A DNA stretch of 64,000 bases from Hyaloraphidium curvatum (GCA_025558095.1 JAIVFI010000003.1:1054001-1118000), one strand, 5' to 3'. Shown: positions 31,058 through 41,962, counted from the first letter of the stretch. Notes: generated by a model from the letters alone, not told the origin. Program-made: numbers and translations.

Positions 31058-33335
31058 ATGCGAAGATTTCTATCGACGCTCGTGCCTTTGCGGCGGGGCT
31101 GCGGGCCCGGAAACGGGGTCTTATGCCTGGGCCGAGCTGGAACCGCCGCGATGATTCCGTCGGCGCTGCGCCAGCTGAGCGCTGCTGCACGACCGACACG
31201 GACTCATGCAACCGGAAATGCAGTCATCGGACTTCATTGTACGAGCAGCGGGCTCCGGCCGCCCGTCGTTGGCCTTGTTCAGCCGATTCCCTTCCCCACC
31301 GCAATGGGACGGACAGTCGCCGCTGCAGCGGCCTATTCGGCCGAACATGCTGCTGCTGCCGGCTCTCTCGGACGCCACCGGCCGCGGTCTCGCCGTCGGC
31401 GATTCACCCGGGGAGCCCTGTGGTCGACCCTGGGCGCCTTCGGCCTCCTCGCCGTCCCGCTCTTCCTCTATTTCTCCGAGCACCCCAAGGCAAAGACGGT
31501 CACGGTGGCGCTCACGCGGTCGATGCGGGCCGCCCAGGCCGTGGTTGCGATCATGCTGGACTACAAGCTGTCGCTGCGGAAGGGGCCCGCGGACATCGGG
31601 CAGGAGGAGTACGACAACCGCAAGTCGGACTGCCACAAACGGAGCGCCATGAGGCTGTACGAGATGGCGCGGAGGAACGGTGGTGTCTTTATCAAGCTCG
31701 GCCAGCACAGTGGGTTGATTTGCGCATGGTTTCGCGTGCTCATGGATCCGCTCACACTCGCTCTTCTGATTGTGATCCTGGCGCAAATCGGCCCCCTTCT
31801 TTCCAGTCGCTGCTATGGGCTACATTCTTCCCCACGAATATGTCGAAGCCATGAGGCCGTTGCAGGACAAGTGCCCGCCGACGACCGTTGCGGACATTGA
31901 TGCCATGGTCCAGCTGGACCTCGGCAAATCGCTCGACGAGCTCTTTTCGAGCTTCGACCCAGAGCCGCTCGGTGTCGCCAGTCTCGCCCAGGTGCACCGC
32001 GCCGTGCTCCGCGAGACCGGGCAGGAGGTCGCGGTCAAGTTCCAGCACCCGTACCTGGAGGCCTTTGCCGAGATCGACATCCAGACCGTCACCTCGCTGG
32101 TCCACCTGGTGAAGCGCCTATTCCCCGCCTTTTCGTTCGCCTGGCTCGCGGACCAGATGCAGGAGAACCTGCCCAAGGAGCTCGACTTCAGGATCGAGGC
32201 CTCCAACGCGGCCAAGCTCGCCTCGCTCTTCACCGACCAGGGCGTGCTCCACATCCCCGCCGTCTACTGGGCGCAGAAGCGCGTCATGGCCATGGAGTTC
32301 ATCCACGGAGCCCGCATCGACGACCGCGCCTACCTCCGCGACCACGCCATTGACCCCGTCAGGGTTTCTTACCACTTCTCCGAGATCTTCTCGCGGATGA
32401 TATTCCGCGAGGGCTTCGTGCACGCCGACCCCCATCCGGGCAACGTGCTCGTGCGGCCGCGCGTCCACAGCGCCTTCTCGCCGCGGGAGGAGAACTTCCA
32501 GATCGTGCTTCTGGACCACGGGCTGTACCGCACGCTGGACGCCGAGTTCAGGTTCATGTACGCGCAGCTCTGGAGCGCATTGATCCGCGGGGACGAGGAG
32601 GGGATCGAAGCCGCGTCGCGTGACCTGTTTGACCGCGCGCGGGAGGACGAGGTCGCCCGCCGGCGGGCCAGGGGCGAGCCCGGGGTCACGGTCGAGAGCA
32701 TCATGCGGGAGCAGGGCGAGGGCAGCGTGCCGAGCTACAAGCTCTTTGCCTCGGTGCTCACGGGGCGGCCGTGGAGCGTGGTGGTGCTGGACGGCGGGGA
32801 GGGACCCGGCGCGGACGAGGTCGAGGCGTACCTCGAGGAGCGTAAGCACGGCGCCGAGAAGCCCAAGCCGAAGCCCAAGGCCGCGTCGGGCCTGGCGAGG
32901 GCGCGGTCGTCGCACGAGAAGGAGATCGTGTCGAGCGTCGCCGGCACGGGCGAGTTCCTGCTCGACATCGCAGACATCCTCGCCAAGGTGCCGAGGGAGC
33001 TGCTCCTCCTGCTCAAGACCAACGACCTCCTCCGGGCCGTGGACGAGGACCTGGGCATCGGCGTGCTGCCGGACCAGGGTCTTGAGACCCCCTCGGAGCA
33101 CGACAGCAACCTGCAGAGGCGGATGGAGGACCACATGGTGCGCATGGTCACCCGGATGGGGTGGTGGGTCGCGCGCGCCGTGTACCAGGGCCGCAAGCGC
33201 GAGGTGCTCGCCGCCGGAGGGAACCGCTGGCTGAGCCCGGCCATGTACGCGGCCAGATGGGAGTTCTGGGCAGTCACGGTCCGGCTCTGGATGGCGGAGC
33301 TGTGGCTCGGGATCAAGGGGATCTTCGGTCTGTAG
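31058..33335 (+). CDS. mitochondrial ABC1/COQ8-family kinase (ADCK1/Mcp2-like)
   Basis: About 726 residues, two exons: 31058..31709 and 31807..33335. The N-terminus is a mitochondrial presequence (MRRFLSTLVPLRRGCGPGN) and a membrane segment follows (ALWSTLGAFGLLAVPLFLYF). Atypical-kinase motifs are all present: FIKLGQHIAAMGYILPHEYV with KxGQ spanning the splice, PLGVASLAQVHRAVL (Ala-rich loop), EVAVKFQHPYLEAF, MAMEFIHGARIDD, FVHADPHPGNVLV and VLLDHGLYRTLD. The IAAMGYILPHEY sequence points to the ADCK1/Mcp2 branch of inner-membrane proteins in lipid and cristae homeostasis, rather than COQ8 itself. A charged insertion (EKPKPKPKAASGLARARSS) is extra. Converges on NPRL2 with 64 bp between stops. 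Confidence 0.92.
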
Positions 33336-33399
33336 TGCCATTCGACGAACTGCCATTCGACCTTGCTCAGAGCACACAACTGCGCCGCCCCGCCCGATG

Positions 33400-35016
33400 C
33401 TACTTCCACTCGATCTCCACCCTCCCCGGGCCAAACTCGTCCAGCATCTTCTCCAGCGCCGCGGGCCCGACCTCGAGCTGCGCGCATATCGCGTCGAAGC
33501 TCCTCGTCCCGTCGAGCAGCTCCCCCAGGTGCTCCAGCCCGTCGGGCGTGCTCGGCGCCGACGCCGAGGACCGCACGCCCATGCCCAGCAGCGACGTCGC
33601 CCGCGAGGGGTCCGGCGGGGGAAGCGCCGACGCCGGGGAGTCGGCGGGTTTGAGCAGCCGCGGGTAGCGGTGCACCCGCCGGAGGAAGCCCTTGGCGACG
33701 CCAAAGACGACGAGCCGGCGAATGTCGACGGCGGTGCCGGCGAGGTCGTTGTCCGACATCCACTGCTGCACCGTGGCGCCGTCGCGGAAGGCAGCGTAGA
33801 GCATGAAGACCTGCGAGAGCGTCGGGCGCGGCGCGGCCCCGGCCTCGTCGGGATCGCACGAGACGAACTCCAGGCACTGTCGACGCAGATCGTGGTCGCG
33901 CAGGAGGCGCTTGATGCCCTTGTTGACGACGTAGACGTTGGAGAACTGGAAGATGTCGACGAGCATCGCGCAGCGGTAGTGCATGAGGTGCTGCACCGCG
34001 ATCTTGACCAGGTTGAGATCCGTGTCGGCCTTGGCCGCGATCTTCTTCACATGGTCGACGCCGTTGAAGAAGGGCAGCAGGTGACGGAGGGTGAGGTCCC
34101 AGTAAGGGTTCGGGTTCGCGGCCAAGTCCACGAGGAGGAGGGGGACGTCCTGGTCGCGCACTTCCACGGGATCGGGGTACTTTGGAAAGACCTTGAGGTT
34201 GAGCGAGTTGTTGTCGTCTGACGTTGGACGGATGTAAGCGAGGTATGGACACCGGCGTCGGCATTTCCCACCAATCGGGATCCGGCACTCGTGGTACTTG
34301 TTCAGGTCCTCGATGAGCTCCTCCAGAATGTTCTGCACCGAGATGTCGGGCCGCGGCTTAGAGAGGAACTCGGTCTCGGTCTCGACGAGCCGGAACACGC
34401 GCGCGACGCGGCGCACGATGTTCTCGTAGCAGGACACGTCGGCGCTCCGCTCGAACACGAAGCAGCAGTTGAAGATGAGCGCGTTCCGCGGGTACTTTGG
34501 GTCCTCGATCATGACCGGGTGGCCGACCAGCTTCCACCGCCGCGCCGCGACCGACAGCAGCCGGTTGCACATGTCCGCTTTGGGTATCACGTACTCGGTG
34601 ACCGAGTCAAAGTCCAGATGGAGCAGCTGCGACGAGCCCTCGCTCTCGTCGTCCTTTGGGTTCGTGCCCATGGAGCCCACGTTGGACGTGATCGACGGGA
34701 AGCGCTGCAGCACCAGGTCCCTGTGGGCGGCGGCGGGATCGGGCACGGGCAGCAGCGCCTTCTCCAGCTCGTCGTCCTCCCAGGCCGGGTTCGGGTTCGC
34801 GTACGGCGGGGAGGTCGGGCGGGCGATCGGCGTCGAGCGGCCCGACGGGGAGTCCGTGGCACCAGGCGGCGGCCGCGGCGCAGGCGCAGGGTGCGCCGCA
34901 CGCACGAAGCCGTCGGGCACCTGGAACGCCACGCGCGGGCCGAACGTCGGGTGGAACTCGGCGAGGAAGATGCCGACGACCAGAGGGAAACCAGGCGGGG
35001 TCGCCGGCGCGTCCAT
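33400..35016 (-). CDS. NPRL2: GATOR1 complex subunit NPRL2
   Basis: 538 residues, single exon. NPRL2/Npr2 is a subunit of GATOR1/SEACIT, the Rag GTPase-activating complex that restrains TORC1 at the lysosome or vacuole when amino acids are low. Seen: GIFLAEFHPTFGPRVAFQVP, DSVTEYVIPKADMCNRLLSV, HPVMIEDPKYPRNALIFNCC, VFRLVETETEFLS, ILEELIEDLNKYHECRIPI, VAQHLMHYRCAMLVDIFQFSN and a C-terminal winged-helix-like part ending VEIEWK. A Pro/Ser-rich insertion of about 50 residues sits after the N-terminal longin-type strand, as in many fungal forms. ATG at 35016 starts in a GC-rich promoter shared with the lipoate ligase. Confidence 0.93.
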   Translation of the reverse strand: MDAPATPPGFPLVVGIFLAEFHPTFGPRVAFQVPDGFVRAAHPAPAPRPPPGATDSPSGRSTPIARPTSPPYANPNPAWEDDELEKALLPVPDPAAAHRDLVLQRFPSITSNVGSMGTNPKDDESEGSSQLLHLDFDSVTEYVIPKADMCNRLLSVAARRWKLVGHPVMIEDPKYPRNALIFNCCFVFERSADVSCYENIVRRVARVFRLVETETEFLSKPRPDISVQNILEELIEDLNKYHECRIPIGGKCRRRCPYLAYIRPTSDDNNSLNLKVFPKYPDPVEVRDQDVPLLLVDLAANPNPYWDLTLRHLLPFFNGVDHVKKIAAKADTDLNLVKIAVQHLMHYRCAMLVDIFQFSNVYVVNKGIKRLLRDHDLRRQCLEFVSCDPDEAGAAPRPTLSQVFMLYAAFRDGATVQQWMSDNDLAGTAVDIRRLVVFGVAKGFLRRVHRYPRLLKPADSPASALPPPDPSRATSLLGMGVRSSASAPSTPDGLEHLGELLDGTRSFDAICAQLEVGPAALEKMLDEFGPGRVEIEWK

Positions 35017-35178
35017 CGCGCCGGCGCGACGCGTCCCGCGCTTCCCAAAAGCGAGACACTATCGGGCTCCTCGTCCGAGGCGCGAACGAGGCATTTGAGG
35101 GCCTGCCTCTTCACTGGCTGCCGTGGCGGTGTTGCCGGCAGCTCGCCGCCAGCGTCGCCATCACGTTCGCGCCGCAAA

Positions 35179-36857
35179 ATGCCCGGCCCCCGCTTCCCAC
35201 TTCCCGCCCCTCATCGCCCTCTCCCTCCCCTCCGACGCGCCTTCTCTGGCCCCTCGCAGCACCTCCCGGGCTCCATGCCGCACCGACACGTCCGTACCGG
35301 CCCCCCTCACCCCGGAACGCGGCTCACTCATCGGACGGCAGATCGAGTGCTATGTCTCCAAATGCACGGATCCGTGGCTCAATCTCGCGGCGGAGGACTG
35401 GTTGGACGCGTTCCGTGTCGGAGGGAGGGGTCAATGGGGGCTGACGACGCGTTCCGTCGGGCAAGGCTGTTCTCGAAGCTCCGGCCCGAGTCGTACCTCC
35501 TGTTTCTGTGGCGAAATAGGGCGTGCGTGGTCATTGGACGGAACCAGGTGGATGTGGACGCGGTGTTGCGGGGTGAACGGGCCGGCTGACGCCCTGTCCG
35601 TCCCCAGAATCCTTGGAAGGAGGTCAACATGGGCGCGCTCGAGGCCAGGGGCGTCCCGCTCGTCCGCCGTAAGAGCGGCGGGGGCACCGTGTTCCACGTG
35701 GGTCTCCCTCCACCCTCCCCTTCCCTCGCCCGGCCATCGAACTCTTCTCCGGTGCCAGGACCTCGGAAACTCCGTGTACACGGTCATGATGCCCCGCGCC
35801 GAGTTCCGCCGGGCCTTCTCCGCCGAGCTGGTCGTGCGCGCGCTGCGGGAGGAGGATGTACCGGCGGAGGTTACGCCGCGGTTCGACATCGCCGTGGGCG
35901 GCAAGAAGATGGGTGTTCTGGCTTTCCGGTTGCGAGGGAAAGCGGTCCTGATTTGCTGGACGGCCTTTCCACGTGTCGGGATCGGCCTACAAGATCGTGA
36001 CCAATTCGGCGTACCACCACGGCACCATGCTGATCGACAGCGACCTCGACCTGCTCCGGCAGCTCCTCAAGGTCTCCAAGGTCCTCTCCCCGCTCCGTCC
36101 TGGTGCCCGCTTGCTGACGCCGCCGCCGCAGCCCAACATCGTCACCAAGGGCGTCGAATCCGTCCCCTCCCCCGTCGCACGCTTGCGCGACGTGAGCTAC
36201 ACGATCGACCACCCGACCTTCTGCGCGGCCGTGCACGCCGAGTTCTGCAGGACCTTCGGGAAGCACCCTGCCTCGGTGCCGGTGGGTCTACCGGTCGGGG
36301 GGACAAAGTGGGCGAGGCTGATTCGGCGGCAGATGGTGCCTATTTCCGAGGAAGAGATGCTGGCTAACCGCAAGATCGTCGAGACGGCCGCGGAGCTCAA
36401 GGTCTGTGTCGCCGCGGCGCGCCGGCGCGGGGCGGGCTGACGCGCTGGCAGAGCTGGGAATGGACCTACGGCCAGACCCCCGAGTTCACCAACTCCTTCC
36501 CCGCCGAATTCGATTGGGGCCGCGTGGTGGGTCGCTCGAACACTTTAGTCGAAAGGCAGACGCTGACGTGCGGGCAGGACGTCGCCATCCGGTCCAAGGA
36601 CGGGTTGATCACCGAGGCCCGATTCGACGCGGAGGACGATCCGGCATTGCAAGCGCGGCTGGAAGCCGTTTCTGGGCTGATCACGGGTGCGTTCTCTCCA
36701 TTTGCCCTGTCGAACTCGCGACTGACGTCCTTCCGAAGGCAAACCGTACGGCCCCTCCACCCTCTCCGCCGCATTCTCCGCCCTCGCATCCCATCTTTCC
36801 TCCTCCGCCCGCGATCCGCTCTCCGACCTCGCCCGGGCGGTCGTGGAAGCCGCGTGA
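35179..36857 (+). CDS. lipoate-protein ligase / lipoyltransferase
   Basis: Attaches lipoate to lysines of mitochondrial dehydrogenases and H-protein. Nine exons: 35179..35289, 35342..35400, 35466..35547, 35608..35697, 35759..35908, 35973..36071, 36132..36401, 36452..36686 and 36739..36857. The first exon is an Arg/Pro-rich, presequence-like leader. Domain motifs in order: CTDPWLNLAAEDW, LFLWRNRACVVIGRNQNP, LVRRKSGGGTVFHDLGN, RFDIAVGGKKVSGSAYK, AYHHGTMLIDSDLDLLRQLL, then FTNSFPAEFDWGR and the small C-terminal domain (GPSTLSAAFSAL). RRxGGG and GKKxSGSA are the lipoyl-AMP and catalytic Lys motifs. The intron before VSGSAYK has no AG acceptor. About 400 residues. Confidence 0.88.
35909..35972 (+). 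other. non-canonical intron of the lipoate ligase (AT-AC ends, no AG acceptor)
   Basis: Family homology requires GGKK followed directly by VSGSAYK. The 64 nt between begin with at and end with ac; the junction is aag|atgggt...ttccac|gtg. In the frame of the next exon an in-frame TGA at 35949 excludes any upstream AG acceptor. A GT donor at 35915 with the same AC acceptor is the alternative. It could also be a single base error for ttccag. Confidence 0.55.
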
Positions 36858-36946
36858 CGTTTCGGGGACCCATTTGCCATCGGGGGACTCGTGCTGCGCC
36901 CGGGTCGGCGTCACACCGGGGAGCTTCCCGGACGCGATTCCCGCCG

Positions 36947-38935
36947 ATGCCGGCGCGATCGCGGCTGCAAACCGCACGGAATGGACGGACAAAGCGATGT
37001 CGTGGCGGCGGGGCGGGATTCGCGCGGGCATCGCTCTTGGCGGTCCTCGCGGCCTGCCTGCCGCACTTCCGCGCGGCATCGGCGCAGGCTGCCTCGCCGT
37101 GGGCCCCGCTGCTCTCCGCCTCGCTTTATTACTACGAGGCGCAGCGTGCGGGCAGGCTGCCGCCCGGAAATCGGGTCCCGTGGCGCGGGGACTCGGCACT
37201 GACGGACGGGCAGGACATCGGCGTGGACCTCTCGGGGGGTTACTTTGACGCCGGGGACCACATGAAGTTTTCTTTCCCGCTGGGCAACGTGATTACCTCG
37301 CTGGCGTGGGGCGGCGTCGAGTTTGCGGACGGGTTCGAGCGGGCAGGGGAGACGACCAACCTGAGGGCGGCGGTCAAGTGGGGCACGGACTGGCTCGCCG
37401 CCGCGCACTTCGAACCGCGCAAGCTGGCCGTGCAGGTCGGCAACATGTCCGTGGACCACTCCCGGTGGACCTCGCACGAGGACCTGCCGCTCCCCCGGCC
37501 GACGCTCGTCATCGACGACCGGCGGCCGGGCACCGACGCCGCCGCGCAGGCCGCCGCCGCCCTCGCCGCCGCCTCGATGCTCTTCCTCCCCGACTCGCGC
37601 GGCGAGATCCCACCGGGATGGGGCCCGCGGTACCCGAAATACCGGACGAGGCTGCTCCGCCACGCGCGCGAGCTGTTCGACTTCGCGCTCACCGCCCCGC
37701 GCGCGCGGTACCAGGATTCGGTCCCCGCCGCGGGCGAGGCGTACGCGTCGTCGGGGTACGACGACGAGCTGCTCTACGCCGCGCTGTGGCTGGCCCGGGC
37801 GACGGGGAGGAATGACTACGCGGAAGTGGCGGGGGAGATGTACGACCGGCTGGCGGTGGCAGGGATGGCCGAGGGCGGCGGGGAGGCGCCGGTGCACGAT
37901 TGGAACAGCAAGTGGGGCGGGTGCATCGTGCTGGCCGCCTTGGTGCTCCCCGGCCTGCAGTACCCGCGCGCCGCGGCCAGGTACTTGGACCGCCTCATGC
38001 CGGGGCGCCACCCGTTCACCCCGGGGGGCATGTGGTGGAGCGACGCCATGAGCAACTGGCAGTCCTTGGGAGGGGCGGGCAACCACGCGTTCCTCGCCGC
38101 CGTCTTTGCCCGCGGGGTGGTGGACCCGGGGCGGACGGGGAACGGGACGGCGAGCCCGGCGCGGAGGCGGGCCTACACCGATTTCGCGCGCAGCCAGGCG
38201 CGGTACATGTTCGGAGAGAACCCGCGCAACGCGACCTACATGGTCGGCGTCGCCGGAAACTCCCCGAAGCGGATCCACCACGCCACCGCCGCCGGGCCCG
38301 ACCAGTACTCCCCCGGCCCGAATTTGCACACCCTCACGGGGGCGATCGTCAACGGCCCCGGCAAATCTGACGAGTGGGCGGACGACAGGGCGGACTATGT
38401 CAGGAACGAGGCGGCACTGAACACAGCGGGCATGTGGACGGGGGTGCTGGCGTTCCTCTGCGCCGAGGGGGGAGCGGGGCCGGCATTCAGCAACTCGACC
38501 TTGCGGGGCGGGGGGAACGTGCTGGGAACTTACGACTGGGGGCAGAAGGACGAGCAGGATCCGTTTGGCGACGACGGGACGCCGTCCTCTGCTCCCGAGG
38601 CGACCTCCTCACCGACCCCATCCCCCCAACCTCCGGCCGGCACCTCCTCAGTCCTTTCGGCCCCCCCGCCGGCCTCCTTCTCCGCCGGCGCGATCGCCGG
38701 CATCGTGCTCGGCACCCTCCTCGGCCTGGCCCTCCTGCTCGTTTGCTGCTACGCCTGCTATTCCCGGTACCGCCGCCGCCGGGAGTGGCGCCGGCTGGGG
38801 GAGGAGAACGTGGACGGGTACGACTGGTCGATGTTTGCCGCCAAGGGGGGGATGGACAAGGAGCTGCCGAGGACGAGCGAGGAGACGCTGGTGCCGAGCT
38901 CGGCAGGGTCCCTGGGGCGCAGCGAGGCCGGATGA
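36947..38935 (+). CDS. membrane-anchored glycoside hydrolase family 9 endoglucanase
   Basis: 662 residues in one exon. GH9 enzymes cut beta-1,4-glucans by inversion. N-terminal signal anchor or peptide (ASLLAVLAACLPHFRAASA) after a basic leader. The catalytic domain starts at ASLYYYEAQRAGRLP; GGYFDAGDHMKFSFPLG holds the catalytic-base Asp pair. SGYDDELLYAALWLARATG, ARYMFGENPRNATYMVGVAG, SPKRIHHATA (variant of the usual H-x-R) and NEAALNTAGMWTGVLAFL (catalytic Glu) follow. After a Pro/Ser linker comes one membrane span (AGAIAGIVLGTLLGLALLLV), a basic stop (RYRRRREWRR) and a cytosolic tail of about 40 residues: a type I enzyme with the hydrolase outside. ATG at 36947 is the first in frame. It starts only 90 bp after the lipoate ligase stop. 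Confidence 0.92.
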   Translation: MPARSRLQTARNGRTKRCRGGGAGFARASLLAVLAACLPHFRAASAQAASPWAPLLSASLYYYEAQRAGRLPPGNRVPWRGDSALTDGQDIGVDLSGGYFDAGDHMKFSFPLGNVITSLAWGGVEFADGFERAGETTNLRAAVKWGTDWLAAAHFEPRKLAVQVGNMSVDHSRWTSHEDLPLPRPTLVIDDRRPGTDAAAQAAAALAAASMLFLPDSRGEIPPGWGPRYPKYRTRLLRHARELFDFALTAPRARYQDSVPAAGEAYASSGYDDELLYAALWLARATGRNDYAEVAGEMYDRLAVAGMAEGGGEAPVHDWNSKWGGCIVLAALVLPGLQYPRAAARYLDRLMPGRHPFTPGGMWWSDAMSNWQSLGGAGNHAFLAAVFARGVVDPGRTGNGTASPARRRAYTDFARSQARYMFGENPRNATYMVGVAGNSPKRIHHATAAGPDQYSPGPNLHTLTGAIVNGPGKSDEWADDRADYVRNEAALNTAGMWTGVLAFLCAEGGAGPAFSNSTLRGGGNVLGTYDWGQKDEQDPFGDDGTPSSAPEATSSPTPSPQPPAGTSSVLSAPPPASFSAGAIAGIVLGTLLGLALLLVCCYACYSRYRRRREWRRLGEENVDGYDWSMFAAKGGMDKELPRTSEETLVPSSAGSLGRSEAG

Positions 38936-39470
38936 CGCAAACTTTGTACCCGGAAGCTATCTACATGGCGTATTTGGCGACGATCGGGGCTTTCCAACCG
39001 CTCCTAGTGGGATGGGGGACGGGGCTGTCCGTGTTTGACGGCGGTTTGGGGCGTTTTGGCCGCCTGCCCGGCCGGGTGCGGCGCCTCCCTGTATCCCCCT
39101 GTAATTCCCCTATCTCCCAGCTATTTTCCCGTGCGATCGGGCGTCTTTTGGGCCTCCCCGGCGCGTGATTTTGTTGTTTGGGTTCATGGGTCACGTGCTC
39201 CCCGCCAGTGGCGCGCGGCCGCAGTGCGAGCCGAGCCGTACGCCCAGCGCAGACCGCTATTGAGCCCGCGCCGCACACCCGTCCGCCCCGTCTAATTCGG
39301 TGCGTGCCCGCCTTCCCCCGCGGCGCCCGGCCGACCCGCCGCGTCGCCCCGCGTGCGCCGCAGCCGCGCGGCGCCGCCGTATGCCGTTTCCGCGGGGCGG
39401 CCCGGGCGCCCGCCGGGACGCGCGCAACCGCTGACACCTCCCGCCCCCGCCAGACCTTAATCCCGCAAAT
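38936..39470. other. intergenic region
   Basis: Between GH9 and the HMG gene, same strand. Extremely GC-rich from about 39290 to 39450, with runs of CpG just upstream of the HMG start, probably its promoter and 5' UTR. No gene or RNA seen. Confidence 0.35.
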
Positions 39471-40219
39471 ATGCCCAAGGCGCCGAAGGAGCCCAAGGAG
39501 AAGAAGGTGCGAAACGCGCCGCCGGGGCTCCGGCACCCCCAGGCGGCCCGCTCACGCCCCATCCGCCGCCCCGCCCCGCCCCGCCGACCGCCCCCCGCAG
39601 GAGAAGGCCGGCGGCAAGAAGAAGGCCGACAAGGACCCCAACGCCCCCAAGAAGCCGGCTTCGGGTGGGTTTCTGGACGACTGGACCCCCCCGGACCCCC
39701 CTGACCGCCCAACCGTCGACCGTCCCAGCCTACATGCTGTTCTCGTCCGCCAAGCGCGCGGAGGTCAAGGCCGAGAACCCTGACGCTGGCTTCGGTGCGC
39801 TGCCCTGCCGGTGGCCCCCCTGCGGACCGTTCTGACCCCTCCTTTTCATTTTGATCCGACCAACCGCGGCCTCCCTTGCCCCCTACCCCGCTTGTGACGG
39901 CAGGCGAAATCGGCAAGCTCCTCGGCGCGGCGTGGAAGGACGTCTCGGACGCGGAGAAGAAGAAGTACGAGGCGCTCGCCAAGGAGGCCAAGGAGCAGTA
40001 CGAGAAGGACCTGGCCGAGTACAAGGTTCGGCGCTCGTTGCCCCATCCCGCACCTTGCTGATCCGTTGCTTTCCCCCCTCCTCCTGCCTTTCCTTCTTCC
40101 TCTCTCTTCCCTGCCCCTTCCCTCCTTCCCCTTCCTTTCCACTGTCGTGGCGTTGCCCCGTTCTGCAGAAGAGCGGCGGCGGCAAGGCCGAGAAAGCCGA
40201 CGACGACGACGAGGAGTAG
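39471..40219 (+). CDS. HMG-box DNA-bending protein (Nhp6/HMGB-like)
   Basis: About 112 residues, five small exons: 39471..39506, 39601..39664, 39729..39794, 39904..40025 and 40169..40219. A basic N-terminus (MPKAPKEPKEKK, then EKAGGKKKADKDPNAPKKP) leads into one HMG box: ASAYMLFSSAKRAEVKAENP, EIGKLLGAAWKDVSDAEKK and KYEALAKEAKEQYEKDLAEY. The acidic tail is KADDDDEE. The NAPKKPxSAYMLF pattern is that of yeast Nhp6 and plant HMGB proteins, abundant minor-groove binders that bend DNA and assist FACT. Five exons in so small a gene, with introns of 64-143 bp, is dense splitting. Confidence 0.93.
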
Positions 40220-40902
40220 CCCCCTCCTTCCGCCTTCAGTGCCGGGGTTCATCGTATGTAGCTTTTCCGTGGAATAATCGCGTTTGTTCGTAAGCTCTGG
40301 CGGTCCGACGCCGTCGGGCCGGGGAGGGGCGACCTGCTGTGCAACAACGAGCGGCACGGCTAGGCCACGGTATGACGGGCGCCGGGAAGTACCGTCGCGC
40401 CGAACTATCCGTTAATTTGCTCCATGTCGCTCCGAGGCGAAGCGTTTCGTCCGGCGCCGGCCATCAACCGTCAGACCTGTTCCGTCGCGCTGCCGGTTGA
40501 CGATTGACGACCGCACTGCCGGAGACAGGCGCCGAGCGGATCCGTCCAACGAAGACTGGGGCACATGGACCGCCATGTACATTGCGAATTAGCCCCCATT
40601 CGGCGTCGGTCGTCAGCGGCGGCTCATGCTCGCCTCCGCGGCCGCCCGAAGGACGCGGTCGGGGGCGCACACCGTGAACGGCGCCGAGAAGACTAAGGAG
40701 GGAGGTGAAGATTTCCTGCCAGCGGTTCTATTGGAAGAATGCGCCCCGCGGCCGTTCCAAGGAGAGATGACGCTGAAACTCGAGGAGAGGGAAAGTTCCA
40801 CCGCCGATTCTCGATCCATCGAACACTCCTTTCGCCACGCGTCTCCCACAAAGCATTGCCGCAATCGGCCCTCGTCGGACCGCTCCGCTGCACTCGTGAG
40901 CC
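40220..40902. other. intergenic region
   Basis: 683 bp between the HMG gene and the sulfotransferase-like gene, same strand. No recognised gene, RNA or repeat. Confidence 0.35.
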
Positions 40903-41858
40903 ATGACGATCGAAGTCCTGGGCGGCGGCATCCACCGCACCGGCACCGTCTCCCTCCGCGAGGCCCTGAACATCCTGGGCTACAAGTGCCTAGTAGGCAC
41001 TTCGCATGGTGCGAGTGCAAGTCGTGCCGATCCCCCCGCACGTGGGACGACGGGCAGCCGGCCTCGCCGTCGCCGCTGGATGCCATCAGGCAGAAGGGCG
41101 AGGTGCACGCTCGTACCAAGTGCTACCACTCCTTCGACTCGTTCCCCCACACGCCGGAAATTCTCCCCGTGACGTCCGGGTGGGCTCGCGCCCGGAACGC
41201 TGCCCCGCGAGCCGTCCTTGACGCCCTGCAGGGCCACCTTCCCCCTCGGGAACAAATTCATGTGGGACCTGGGGCTCGGCCGGTGGAACAACGATCTGCG
41301 GCCGGCGTGCGACGCGTTCTTCGGCCCCGGCGGGTACGACGCCGCCGTGGACCAGTGCTGGGCCTATCCCGAGCTCCGCCGCGCGTACCCGGATGCGAAG
41401 GTGATCCTGACCGTCCGCGATCCCGAGGAGTGGTATCGCAGCTACATGACCAACCTCGTGGCCTTTGATGCCTGCGCGATGATCGCCGACCTCGATGCGG
41501 GGGGCCATTTGGGGAACGGGGTGTCGCCCTTCCATCCCGGGGCAATGGGTGTGATGAGGATCCTCGGGAGCGATTACCGCAAGGTGGTATCGCCGTGCGA
41601 TGGGAATCCCCTCGCCTGACACGTACCTGGGCCGCCTAGGAGCGGGCGATCCAGATCTTCAACGAGTGGAACGAGGCCATCAAGGCCGAGGTGCCCTCAG
41701 AGAAGCTCCTCGTCTTGGACGTCCGGCAGGGCTGGGAACCCCTCTGTCGGTTCCTAATTCGGATCGGCTCCCTTATGTTTGGTTGGAACGTGGGTTCGGC
41801 TGGGAGACGGTGTCAGCGCGGGAACCGCGCCTCGCGACGTATTCAGGATTCGGAGTAG
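40903..41858 (+). CDS. P-loop sulfotransferase-like protein (Sulfotransferase_4 type)
   Basis: About 217 residues, three exons: 40903..40985, 41232..41583 and 41640..41858. The N-terminus IEVLGGGIHRTGTVSLREAL is the PAPS- or nucleotide-binding loop. Exon 2 gives ATFPLGNKFMWDLGLGRWNN, DQCWAYPELRRAYPDAKVIL and TVRDPEEWYRSYMTN; exon 3 gives IQIFNEWNEAIKAEVPSEK, LLVLDVRQGWEPLCRFL. These are the motifs of the widespread family PF17784, in which few members have a proven activity. The 246-bp first intron (donor inside the Lys codon of GYK) is inferred from phase; another exon inside it cannot be excluded. The last 25 residues after CRFL do not match the family, so a further intron or decay may affect the end. 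Confidence 0.7.
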
Positions 41859-41962
41859 CGGCTACTGCTTTTTCGCAAATAGGCTCTACTGATTGTCCAT
41901 AAAGATCACCCAAAAAAGAGTAGAGAGACAAGCTTCTCCCTTTCTTCATGAACCCTTCCCCT

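Noticed and set aside
40986-41231. coding exon inside the first intron of the sulfotransferase-like gene
   Set aside because: Readable stretches exist in two frames, but none joins both neighbours in phase with family-like sequence.
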